The notes below the pieces were generated by a model. That model saw only the letters and a program-made list of their open reading frames with translations. It had not been told where the DNA came from and ran no database searches. A DNA stretch of 64,000 nucleotides, taken from positions 58,767,802-58,831,801 of the forward strand of contig NC_012871.2 in NCBI RefSeq assembly GCF_000003195.3, given 5' to 3'. Position 1 is the stretch's first letter. Each line of letters opens with the position of its first letter. The translations under genes and the position numbers were made by a program. Of this stretch, positions 45,116-55,397 are shown in pieces. This DNA is from Sorghum bicolor (Eukaryota > Streptophyta > Magnoliopsida > Poales > Poaceae).

Positions 45116-45549
45116 TGAAAGAGCATCTAGGCCCCTAGTGATTTATGTGATTAATGACAATGTTGATTACTATGACTAACGTGTGTTTTGCAGAGGCAAA
45201 GTCATTAGTGAGGTCACGGTAATAGGTACTCGATGAACAGGGATGTACATGCCTACTTAATAGTGGAAATCGTTTCAGTTTTCAAAGGATGGTTGGACAT
45301 CGTCAAGACTAGACTAGGTCTAAGTGCCATATGGTGAAGAAGGGCACTTAGAGTAGTTTAGGACTTTGTTTTCCTTTGACTGTACTATTGAGAGGGGCTC
45401 AGTAGCTTGACTTAGGCAAGGCTTTAGGTTTAGGTGTGGTGCACACTTGGTAAACCTAGCACTAGGTAGCTCAGAGATAGTCCTTAGATCGAGAGGAACA
45501 AACTTTGTTTTGGAATGGTCGTGTTTTGACGAAGTTAGGGTGCCTAAAG

Positions 45550-45906
45550 AGGCACCGGACGCTGCACCGGACGCTCTGTGAGTGCGTCCGGTGAGCCGTT
45601 GGAGTTTTTCGGTGCTTAGGGTTAAGCACCGGACGCTGGCACCGGTCTCACCGGGCAGCGTCAGGTCCCACACTCAGGGAGGTTGTAAACTCCCCGTGAG
45701 CACCGGACGCTAGCACCGGACGCACCGGGTAGCGTCCGGTCCCGTACTCAGGGAGTTTGTAAAACTCCCCGGAGCACCGAACGGTGCCACCGGACGCTGA
45801 GAGGTAGCGTCCGGTGACCTGTCAGACGCAGGTACAGTTAAACGTTGTGTGTCACCGGACGCTCGGTGCAGAGCGTGCGGTGCAACATTAACAGCGTCCG
45901 GTGACC
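45550..45906. repeat. CACCGGACGC palindrome array of D 5' LTR
   Basis: Alternating CACCGGACGC and GCGTCCGGT motifs with spacers; ends ACAGCGTCCGGTGACCCC about 50 bp before the TATA. The 3' LTR array (55840-56193) has several CG to TG or CA changes in the same motifs. Confidence 0.9.
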
Positions 45907-45953
45907 CCGTTTTCAGTGGAAAACGGTTGGCTGACCTTTGGACTTCGTGGGGT

Positions 45954-45963
45954 GTATTTATAC
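45954..45963 (+). promoter_or_regulatory. LTR TATA box of D
   Basis: GTATTTATAC, preceded by AACGGTTGGCTGACC (45922-45936), a motif seen at the same place in other Sirevirus LTRs here. Confidence 0.55.
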
Positions 45964-46646
45964 TCCACCTCGTCCGTGAGAGCTCTCTTTCCCATTTGAA
46001 CATCAGAGAAACTTGTTGTGGAACAAGAGAGTAGCAAGAGCCTAGAGAGGATTGAGTTTTGAGTGATTTCTTGAGAGAATCCTTCTCTAGTGAAATCCAA
46101 GAGTCAAGTGTGCATCCATCACTCTCTAGTGCCTTGTTTGGGTCAAGTGAGAGTTCTTTGCTTGTTACTCTTGGTGATCGCCATCACCTAGACGGTTCGG
46201 TGGTGATTGGAGGCACGAAGACCGCCCAGAGTTCTTGTGGGTGGCTCGTGTCAAGCTTGTGAGCGGTTTTGGGCAATTTACCACGACGGAGTGTCGAAGA
46301 ATCAGCCCGTAGAGAGCACTTGGTCCTTGCGCGGACCAAGGGGGAGCAAGACCCTTGCGTGGGTGCAACAACGAGGACTAGTGGAGAGTGGCGACTCTCC
46401 GATACCTCAGCAAAACATCGCCAAGCACTTACTTCCACTACTCCTTTACATTCTAGCATTTACTTTGTGTTTTCATATTCTTAGAATTGCCATGCTAGAA
46501 TAGGATTGGAACTAGGTTACAAAACTTTTTTTCGGTAGCTCTCTAGTCACACTAGGCACAAGGGGTTGAATTGGAGCTTATAGGTTGCTTAAATTTTTAG
46601 AGAAGCCCAATTCATCCCCCCTCTTGGGCATCTTGATCCTTTCAAT

Positions 46647-46659
46647 TGGTATCGGAGCC
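46647..46659 (+). promoter_or_regulatory. Primer binding site of D (initiator tRNA-Met type)
   Basis: TGGTATCGGAGCC two bases after the LTR, one base off the usual Copia TGGTATCAGAGC. Confidence 0.88.
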
Positions 46660-46696
46660 TAGTGCACATTTTTTAGGCTTCACCGCCTAGAGAAAG

Positions 46697-47436
46697 ATGT
46701 CTAATGGGGATGGACCGCCACCCATGTTCGATGGGGATGACTTCCCGTATTGGAAAATACGGATGGAGTCATACCTTGAGGCATGCGATGTAAAGTGCCT
46801 AAAAGCCACGACCGAAGGGTTTACCCCTCCGGCAAAAGACACCGCTCTTACTCGACAAGAGCAAGAAAACGAGAAGTGGAATGCGAAGGCCAAAAACCAT
46901 ATCTTTAGAGGCCTTTGCAAAGAGGTGTTCAACCGTGTTCGGAGCCACAAAACCGCACATGCTCTATGGAAGGAACTTTGTGCGCTCCATGAGGGATCAA
47001 AGAGCGAACGTGAGGAACGCTATCACTTAGTGATGAACAAGCTTAATACATTTGAAATGCTTCCCAAAGAAAATGCTAATGAAATGTATTCTCGCTTGAA
47101 TGTCATTGTAGAGGAGCTTAATGGACTTGGGCTCACTCAAATGAGTGCGGCGGATGTCGCAAGGAAGATACTATGTGTGCTTCCCATTGAGAAATATGGG
47201 CACATAGTAACGGTGCTTCATCAAGGCGATCTCTCCACCGCTACACCAACCGCCATATTGGGGAAGATCAATGCTCATGAGATGTATATGCACATGAACC
47301 CCCAAGATGGCTCCTCATCGGCCAAGAAGGAGAAGAAGGACCTGGCCCTCAAAGCTTCTCACAAGGGCAAAGCCAAGAAGATTGAAGTTGAGTCATTAAC
47401 TTCAAGTGATGATGATGCATCCATTGCCCTCATGGT
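46697..47436 (+). pseudogene. Sirevirus gag, N-terminal half (D)
   Basis: Starts at an ATG 38 bp after the PBS (MSNGDGPPPMFDGDDF). It carries the Copia gag core: YWKIRMESYLEACD (residues 16-29), ALWKELCALHEGS, EERYHLVMNKLNTFEM and KILCVLPIEKYGHIV, then a Lys-rich stretch and an acidic SSDDDAS. The frame is open until element G enters at 47437 after TSD ATGGT. It resumes in frame order at 50822. Gag would assemble particles. Confidence 0.9.
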
Positions 47437-48280
47437 TGTTGACGGTCCTTAAGTATCAAATTTAATTATCAAATAAACAAAGAAAAGGATCCAAATGAAA
47501 TCAACATCTAGACTTAGGGTTTTATCTGACAGAATTCCACGAGTTTTGGTGTTTGTCTATTTCTGCAGGGGGTTATCAGGAAATAAGGAAGAAAGGCCCA
47601 CATGTCGGGATTACATAGAGATATCAACGCACCGCGCAATTTTCTACCATCTAGAAGACTCCAGAAGCCACGGGAAGGAAGCGGAGGCCGAAAGGGGCCA
47701 GGCCCAGGGCGCCCGCCCTGGTGACCTGGGCGCCCGCCCCCTGCTGGATCCTGTTCGGGACTCTCTTCGCACGGGATATTCCATCGACCTATTGGATCTA
47801 GGAAAACATAGTACCACCTCGCCTACCGACCCAAAAACGCATAGAGGAGGAGGACTATATAAGGAGACCCCCCTGGCCCCTGGAGAAGACAAGAAATTAT
47901 CATAGAGATTGAGGGGTGCCCTCGAAGGAAAACCTCTTCTCTAAATAATATTTCTTTTTAGGCTTAGCAACCAATGTAAGTAGAAATAGATCTTCTAGTT
48001 TCTACTAGATTGAGAGAGATAGAGTGGAGGTGTAGATCGAAGGAAGGCCGGCCTGTCGGTGTCTACTCCGAGTTGTACCTACGGGATCAAGTCTCCTAAC
48101 CCGAGGCTTGCTTCTAAGATTCTTCAGTAATTCGACTTCTAATTCTAGTAAGTTCTTGTTTTATTGTTCTTTGGTTTATGAGTTTACTTTAATCCTCTTC
48201 CGATTGAGTATTAGAGTAATGCACTTTTAGCTACACCTAGGGAATCTTTTAATCTTTCTATAAATTCTGGTTTAGACCTA
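47437..48280 (+). repeat. LTR head of G
   Basis: First about 250 bp nearly match A/B LTRs. After that only landmarks such as GGGCGCCCGCCC, the TATA-like CTATATAAGG (47847-47856) and AGGCCGGCCTGTCGG are shared. The border with internal DNA is approximate. Confidence 0.75.
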
Positions 48281-48967
48281 GCCCTACAAGACCATGTTTT
48301 TTCTCGATATTTTCACATTGGTCTTAATCATATAACCTTTGGTAGAGTTCTTCTTTCTTTATCTATTAGTAAAGGAAGGTATGTCTTCATTCGTGGACAT
48401 CCTTCTTGTACTAGTCTTCATAGAAAAATCTTAGAGATAGAGAAGGAATCATCTCCCAGATGAGGAAAGGAAGTTTCAATAGCCAATTTCCAAACATTTC
48501 AATCCCATGATTCGGCTATCCATCCCATCCTTGAGCTTAATAGTTTCTACTATGCTCTTTCTCTTGAACCTCCCGATAATCCTATGAATCTCTCTAGACA
48601 TCCCATGCATAAGAAGGAGGACCGAGAAGAGCAACATCAATGGCTAGAGGGCATTAAAAATCCATGTGCTATCACTATTGAATGGATGGATAAAACAAAC
48701 TTGAGAGACAATCCTAGAGGAATTTTAAGCATTCATGAAGAATCATCCTTGGAGTTTGAGAATGAGAGAAACAACAGTGAGCATGGAAGTTATTTCATAA
48801 ATACCACACCAAGTCCTTGCTCATATAAAACATCTCCCCAATCAATTGGTCTCTCCAACCTTACCACATTTCAGATCTCCAACCCTCTCTTCCTTTCTAT
48901 TTATAACAACTTTAAAAGAGCGGTTGTCGATGCATATGTCTATAATAAATATTGCAGATCTCGTTGA
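48281..48967 (+). pseudogene. Gag C-terminal fragment of G
   Basis: Aligns with the tail of the A/B gag. The frame from 48584 ends in the shared block ISNPLFLSIYNNFKRAVVDAYVYNKYCRSR (quoted in part) and carries CSYKTSPQSIGLSNLTTF. Upstream pieces (48300-48580) match only in short blocks and hold stops. The capsid-like core is missing, so no working gag can be made. Confidence 0.8.
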
Positions 48968-50816
48968 ATTGATTGATGGTTTCCCAAGGACAAGCTTAGT
49001 GTCCTAAAACAAGCACTGATCAGATCGTAACATGAACTTCTAATTACTTGCAACATTACCTTGTGTATTGAGCATATAAGATAATTGTAGAAATATTCCT
49101 TCAGGTATTCTTGTCACTAACCTTTCTAGGATTAGAGCAAGAAGACCGGATGAATGACAAGCACAAGGTATGCCCAACCAATCATCATGCAACATTGAAT
49201 TAAATTCATCCAATCTTGAATTTTGCAAAATTCAAGCTTGGGGGAGTACTTTACATAAAAACATCCTTTGCCAAGTTGCTATGTTGGTTGTCCTTACCTT
49301 TGAGACATGCTCAATTTGTTAAATACTAATCACACTACTTCATCTCCACTTGATTAGATCTCTATAAATGCCATCATGCTACCTTTGTTTATCCTAGTAA
49401 GTGTTAGTTTGGAAGTACTGCACACACTTCTATTGGCTTTTAAATTAAGCATGGTGTTTAGGTTAAATAGCCTTCCTTAATCTGATTAGACATGGAGTCT
49501 AGTTCGGTTATTGAACTAAAAACTGCTTGTGTAGACATTGGTATATTTTGTCGGACTAACCCCTGCAGGAAAACTTTCAATATCAACCTGGGAAGTCCTG
49601 AGATACAAACTCACATTGGAGATAAAGGAGACACATAAAATTTAACGACTTGTACAAGGAAGACATAGCTCATTCATCATAGAGAGATGATCCATGGAGG
49701 GAGACAAAGTACATAAACAAGATACACACCCATTACAAATGGGAAGCTTCCACAAGGTGAGATGGTACCATCACTCTTCAATTAAGATAACATCTTAAGG
49801 AACTTGACTATCGCTTTTATAAGCTTGTCCTTGGTTCTGGCATTCACATAAATAAAGAGACAAACATGTATGATTTATAACTCCAAATTAACCAACTCAA
49901 CTGACTCAGCATGTTTAGTCCTTTAATCTTTGTTCTTAGTACTACCTTCGTGATCCCACGCTCCTAAACATATAAGCTAATATGTTGCACATTCAATCTT
50001 TAGAAGATATAAACAAAACATAAATATAGATAGATTATCATTCCATTAGGTTGAGCCATCTGATCTAACAAATGTTTTAAATGCTACACTCATGATCCAT
50101 CAAATTTGTCTTGCTCACTATGCTTAAGGTTAGAGAAGAACAAATGCACTTTTGGTTCTGTTGGTGTTTTCCACCAACAGGACCCATGCACTTGATCTCT
50201 GCCTTGTCTCTATGAACAGGTACACTTCAAGCAAAACATGGAGGAGTTTTACAACTCCCAGACTCCACCAAGTGAAGGACCTGGATCTATGAGCACAAAC
50301 ACACTGAGCAGAATATAGGTGACACCGTATCAAGAAGTGCAGACGTCAAGGTCCACACCTAATCAAATGATGCACCTAAAGGATGAAGACAGTGAGAAGT
50401 CTTGTCCAGAAGATTTAAAACTTTGGATCCTTGTCGGAAGAGGTCAACATCGTCGACTCAAGTCACCTTTCTTGATAAAGAATGACGACCCTGGTGTTCC
50501 AAGCATCGAGTGCGCAATCAATCGAACATCCTTTGTGTTGTCTAGATTCCGTGAGCCTCCCCAATAGAACAGTAGATCATCCTTACCAAGGTTAGAACGA
50601 GACTACGGTTGCAGTCTTCTCTATACATCACTCACATCGAGAAACATTCTTTGTAGCCTAAAGGGATAGTAGCAATAGATTTGGTTAGTCAGATGCACCC
50701 TTTCTCCCAGTGGTAAAAATATAAATACGATACTCTGGAAAACCTCCCGGGTGAAATGCTCACCGATATCCGTGCGCTTGCGGATCATTTCCTTATTGTG
50801 TTACCAAATATCAACA
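48968..50816 (+). other. Non-coding interior and LTR tail of G
   Basis: Matches A 21134 to about 22600 (for example AAGCTTGGGGGAG near 49234 and the CTTGATCTCT-GCCTTGTCTCTA block near 50190). It then jumps to LTR-tail sequence near 50570. The PPT next to a 3' LTR is absent. Confidence 0.75.
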
Positions 50817-50821
50817 ATGGT

Positions 50822-52270
50822 GAGAAGAACCACCAAGATGTTGAAGAAGCTCAACAAGAATGGAGTCAACTTTGACTCCAAGAAGAAGAAGTTCTTCACA
50901 AGTAGCAAGAGAAAGCCCATCTCTGAGATGGATTGCTACAATTGTGGTGAGCTTGGCCATCTTGCTCATCAATGTCCAAAGCCCAAGAAGGACAAATACA
51001 AGAAGAAGAACAAAGAGCAAGATGATTCAAGTGATGATGAGAAGAATGACAAGAAGCAATACAAGAAGAAAGGTGGCAAGAAGAAGGAGCACTACAAGAA
51101 GAAGAATTGCAAGGCTTACATTGTTGGTGATTGGCTCACCGACATTGAGAGCTCAAGTGGTGACTCCTCCGGCAATGAGAGTGATGTTGAGAAGGTTGCC
51201 GCCATTGCCATCGATGCTCCATCACCATCATCTTCACCACCACCTACATCCTCTTCACACCTATGCATCATGGCTAAAGGTGACCGGAAGGTACAAAGTG
51301 AGGATGAGAGTAGTGAGAGTGATAGTGAATATGAATCACCCTCTTATGATGAACTTGTAAAATTGCTAAACAAGTACACAAAAGTCATAAGAAAGACTAG
51401 AAGTGAAAATGAGAAGGTTGAACTTGAAAATGAAACACTTCTAGCAAAGCTTAAGTCTAGTGATGAGCTTAGAGATCAAAATGAGATCATGACCACTAAG
51501 CTCAAGGAGCTCAAACTCTCATTAAAAGAGCTCAAAGAAAATCATGATAAACTTGAGAGTGTTCATGATGAGCTTATCACTAGATATAGAGCAATGAAAG
51601 AAGAGCTAACAACTCTAAAAGCAAACTATGACAACCTTGAGATAGCTTATTAACTTGCAATTGATGAAACACATGTTGCTACTAACCATGTTGCTAAGCT
51701 TGATGCAGCCACATCTTGTGATGACCTACTTGTGGAGAGCACAAGCAAATGTGTTGATTGCAAGGGCAAGAAAGTGGTAGTGGCCGAGAGCTATGAGGAC
51801 ACTATCAAGCTCAAAGGTGAAATTGTCATGCTCAAGAAAGAGTTGCAAGAGCAAGCCAAGCACAAGACCATTGTGATTGAGTCACTTGATCAAGACAAGA
51901 AGCTTGCATATGAGAACAAGTTGCTCAAAGAAGAAAACCAATATCTCAAGCTTGGTTTCATGTATGACAAGCAAGAAGAAGATGAGACATTCATCTTGGA
52001 TGAGTTAGCTAGCAACAATGACCCAATCATCAAGAAGCTAACTCAAGAGAATAGCAAGCTCAAGAAAGAGAAGGAACATCTAACCATAGGGTTAGCAAAG
52101 TTCACAAAAGGAAAGAACCTTCAAAGTGAGCTTTTCATGAACACCGTCATGAAGATGGACAAGAGTGGGATTGGCTACAAGGCTCATCAAACAAAGCTCA
52201 TCAAGTCACTAGCCACCCATGATCAACCATGCAAGCCAAAGCCAAAGAGATGCTTTGAGTGTGGCCAAAA
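50822..52270 (+). pseudogene. Sirevirus gag, C-terminal half with zinc knuckle and coiled coil (D)
   Basis: Continues gag after G. A CX2CX4HX4C knuckle (C-YN-C-GELG-H-LAHQ-C) is at 50934-50975. A Lys-rich basic region (51000-51110) and a Ser/Pro-rich acidic stretch (51130-51350) follow. Then about 280 residues of Glu/Lys/Leu heptads (51350-52190) form a predicted coiled coil, a known Sirevirus gag feature. TAA at 51651-51653 interrupts it. A second knuckle starts (C-F-E-C-G-Q, 52251-52268) and is cut after its second Cys, where sequence jumps into RNase H. The frame opening at 50751 upstream belongs to element G. Confidence 0.9.
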
Positions 52271-52557
52271 CTTTGCTAGACTATGAAGTAGTACTAGACA
52301 AACTACCTTTGTTGTGTGACAACGAAAGTGCCGTAAAACTTGCAAACAACCCAGTTCAACACACCCGCACTAAACACATTGACATCCGCCACCACTTCCT
52401 TAGGGATCATGTTGCTAAAGGTGACATATCTCTAGAGAATGTGGGAACGGAAAATCAATTGGCGGATATCTTCACAAAACTCTTAGATGAAGCTAGGTTT
52501 TGTATGTTGAGAAATGAACTTAATGTGCTTGATCTCTCTAACTTCACTAAAAAATAA
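52271..52557 (+). pseudogene. RNase H remnant of Copia pol (D)
   Basis: From the junction near 52265-52275 the frame reads LLDYEVVLDKLPLLCDNESA, then RTKHIDIRHHFLRDH and NQLADIFTKLLDEARF, ending LSNFTKK with a natural pol stop at 52555-52557. It aligns with E's remnant at 9281-9568. The join with gag lies in a short shared CCAAA/CAAA. Protease, integrase and RT are deleted. Confidence 0.88.
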
Positions 52558-53070
52558 AGTTGTGTGTTGAAACTTGTAAATAGCTTTTGCTTTGCATAAT
52601 CATGCATAACAAAACTAAAATTGAAAAAGGATTGTGTGTAGGGCTTGTCTAACATGGTTAAGATAACCCCCTTGCGTGTGTGAAAAAGCTTAACCTTGGA
52701 TCAAACTTGACAAGCATTAGTTTACTTTCAAGTATTGCATTTCACCTCATATCATATGCATGCTTGTTAGTTGACCGTTTCTTTTCGGCTATTCTTTGAG
52801 CATCAGTTGTGTTCGTCCATAGATAGGGGGAGCATTCAAAGCTCATCATGATTTAAACCCTAGCTTTATGGCCATAAGATGCTCCTTGGTGATTTCTCAG
52901 ACTATTTTCATAAAAACTACTAAGCCTAAGGCTAAATATTTGTGAAAATTTGAGAGTTTGAGAGAGCCACTCATACCAGTTCCACTTGGTGTTTATTTGT
53001 GTGTCTTTGAAGTTGGAACTTGGTTGAGTAAAAGTCGGGCGAAGCTTCAAAGTTGAAAAGCACCTAGAGG
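52558..53070 (+). other. Post-pol non-coding region of D
   Basis: No ORF. A PPT-like GATAGGGGGAGCATT lies at about 52821, as in E's 3' region. Confidence 0.6.
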
Positions 53071-53342
53071 TGCACCGCACGATGCACCAGACGCTGTCTC
53101 AGTGCGTCCGGTGCGGTGAGTATGCAGGATTGCACTCATCGAACGCAGGAACAGTGTCCCTGCAGCGTCTGGTGAGATTCGTCCGGTGCTCAGCCCAGCG
53201 TGCCCTAGGGCACCGGACGCTAAGGCCATCGTCCGGTGGTCTGCAGTTTTGAAAACCTCTCTGCGCATGAGTCCGGTGGTCACCAGACGCGTCCGGTGCC
53301 ACATTAAGAGCGTCCGGTGACCCCGCGGCGGGCGCATATAAC
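53071..53342 (+). promoter_or_regulatory. Internal LTR-like promoter block of D
   Basis: CACCGGACGC/GCGTCCGGTG palindromes recur from 53071 to 53325, ending in ACATTAAGAGCGTCCGGTGA, nearly the same as the last motif before the TATA in D's own LTR (45885-45906) and in E's (11733-11756). A TATA-like GCATATAACC follows at 53334-53343. The block sits between pol and the extra ORF. Promoter function is inferred from this order. Confidence 0.6.
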
Positions 53343-53790
53343 CCGCGCCCGGGGGCTTCTCGCGGGCAGTTTCTCTCACAAAGCCGCCCGCACCCGTGCG
53401 CTAGCCCAGTCGACGATCCGCCATCGCCGCCGTGATTCTCTTCGATCCCCGGCGACCTCGGACCTTCCCTCGCGCTAGATCCGCCCTAGAGTCTCCTTCT
53501 TCCTCCCCTCACGAAGGATCTCTCTCCTTTGTGCCGTTTCTAGGGATTGGGTGAGTTCCCTGTGAAGTGCCCTCAAGGTGTCCGTTTATATGAGTCAAAG
53601 GATTCGATTAAGGTTTTAATCTCGATCTTGTTCGTCTCATCTTTCCAGCACCTTGAGGAGTCGTTTTGCGCTCCCCGGTGGTTTCCGATCTCAATATTTC
53701 ATCCGGAACGCGTCCCGTCATCGGATCCGCGTTGATCTCTCTGGACAGTTTGTCAGTTGTCGGCAGTTGTTTCAGACAGTTGTTCTTGCG
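53343..53790 (+). other. GC/CT-rich leader of the extra ORF with likely intron
   Basis: Resembles a grass 5' UTR: GC-rich, with CATCGCCGCC and CTCCTTCTTCCTCCCC. A plausible intron runs from 53551 (GGATTGG then GTGAGT) to 53648 (CATCTTTCCAG), 98 bp. The next ATG in good frame is 53791. Confidence 0.5.
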
Positions 53791-54943
53791 ATGGCTCGTT
53801 GCAAGAACGTCAGTGGTCCGGCAGCCGGCTCAGGAGGTTCTCCAGGAGGTGATGGTGGAGGTGATCCTCCCCGTCGCCTGTCAGCGGCAAAGAAGGGCAA
53901 GGACAAGAAGCTAGCCACCAAAAAGAGGAAGGCCAGCGATAGAGAGGCAGAAATAGCAGAGGCAGTTGTAGCAGCAGCAGAGGCAGCTGAGAGGGGTGGA
54001 CGTTCAGGTGCCCTGAGGATTGGGGCCGATCTCACGCCACGTCAGAGGCGTGTAGTTCTTGAGGAAGAGGCTATGCATGGATCACCTCCTGGCACCATCA
54101 TGCTAGGAGGTCAGCGTGTCAGGATTACGGTAAGAGATCCAGCTCAGGAGGACCCGGACACAGAGACAGAGGTAGAGGCCTAGGCAGAGGGTCCGGCAGA
54201 GGCACAGCAGTAGGAGCAGCCCCTTAGGAGGTCGACTCACACTCGTACTCAGGCCACTCCTCGGACTGGTACGCAGGGTCAGTCTGCTCGCACTACTCCA
54301 GCTAGAGGCACTCCAGCTCCCAGGCACTTCGTCTGTCAGGCCTCCCACTCCAGCACCTCAGAGTCAGAGTCAGCCACCGCTTCAGCTTCCCGCTCAGAGT
54401 CAGCTATTCTCGACGCCACAGCACTAGGTCTCTCAGCGTGCTATCTCATCTGGCTTTGAGTAGGTACCGCAGTTTACACCTCTCCGCTCTGGATTCACGT
54501 CCCAGTCAGCGACAGCGTCACAGCTAGTGTTGGACTCGTCAGCAGGCCAGCACATCAGTTTCTCATACAGTGCTTTGACTGGTGACCCTACGTCTCCACC
54601 CCTGCAGGCTCCTGCAGATTTTACGGTCCCAGTCACCACTACTAAGCGCCTGTCGTCGTCAGTAGCCTCGTCTGAGCAGCTTGCACCGTCTTCTACCGTG
54701 CCAGAGACGTCCGCTACAGCGACCGAGTCCGTGCCAGCCTCGTCAGCAGGACTTGAGCAGCCCGCACAGCCTGTGACAGCTTCAGCACCTCCAGAGCACA
54801 CCCAGACCGCTTCGCCAGCACTTGTAGCTTTAGAGGGTCTCTCCACCTCCTCCGACTCGACGGCCGATGGATCCGATGATGCAACCCGTTTTGAGGCCGT
54901 ACCGAGGGACTCTACTGCTCCGCCTCCACCTCTGTTTTCTTAG
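53791..54943 (+). pseudogene. Extra 3' ORF of Sirevirus D (env-like position)
   Basis: Begins MARCKNVSGPAAGSGG. Residues 25-60 are Lys-rich (KKGKDKKLATKKRKASD), 60-80 an Ala/Glu helix, and 85-120 a compact block, SGALRIGADLTPRQRRVVLEE then HGSPPGTIMLGGQRVRI (quoted in parts). TAG codons at 54181-54183 and 54211-54213 interrupt the frame within a Gln/Glu-rich stretch. A later frame (54527-54943) codes for a Ser/Thr/Pro/Ala-rich tail. The position after pol and before the PPT is that of the envelope-like ORF of some Sireviruses, but I see no signal peptide or membrane segment, so that name rests on position only. Confidence 0.65.
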
Positions 54944-55397
54944 GTTTTTGGCGATTGATGCCAAAGGGGGAGAGAGTTGTGAGTATGAGAGTTAGGGGGA
55001 GTTAGAGAGCTAGAGAGGGTTTTATTATTCTTTTGATATACTCTTTTGTGTGCTACTCTATCATGCATCATGTTTACTTTTATGCATTGCACTTGTGTGA
55101 GATACTCTTTAGTTGTGAGACATGACTTATGCTTATTTGCTTATCCTTATGTCATGTGGTTGGCTCTTTTTACCTTTGCTTCCGCGTTTTTACTCTGATG
55201 TACTTTGAGCCACTTGTGTTTTTATCCTGTTGTACACATTTCACATATTTGGATGCAGGATGTTAGACTTGGTCGATATAAGCATGCCTAATCCCTTTGC
55301 TCTCATTGTATCATGCTTATTGAAACCAAGTCATTTGAAAACCTCATTACTTTTCATACTCGAGGTTATTGTCATCAATCACCAAAAAGGGGGAGAT
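54944..55397 (+). other. 3' non-coding region of D with PPTs
   Basis: GGGGGAG purine tracts at about 54964, 54993 and 55387; the last, AAAAAGGGGGAGAT, abuts the 3' LTR. Confidence 0.75.

Larger units (their letters stand above)
45116..46644 (+). repeat. 5' LTR of D
   Basis: 1529 bp from TGAAAGAGCATCTAGG to GATCCTTTCA. Palindrome array 45550-45906, TATA-like GTATTTATAC at 45954-45963. Confidence 0.95.
47437..50816 (+). mobile_element. Element G: Athila deletion derivative inside D gag
   Basis: 3380 bp with perfect TSD ATGGT (47432-47436, 50817-50821). It starts TGTTGACGGTCC like the A/B LTR and ends ATATCAACA. Only one LTR head (47437 to about 48280) and one LTR tail (about 50570-50816, with ATCCGTGCGCTTGCGGAT) are present, with part of the interior between them. 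The U3 region after about 47690 differs clearly from A/B, so G belongs to a sister subfamily. It has no pol and only a gag fragment. Confidence 0.9.

Noticed and set aside
45550..45906. Palindromes as terminators or recombination sites
   Set aside because: They sit upstream of the TATA in every Sirevirus LTR here, which fits a regulatory role better; no U-tract or crossover core.
47437..47905. 136-codon frame at the start of G as a gene
   Set aside because: Lies wholly in LTR U3 sequence and is not conserved in A or B.
53791..54943. Confident envelope protein call for D's extra ORF
   Set aside because: Position fits, but no signal peptide, transmembrane segment or known envelope motif is visible.
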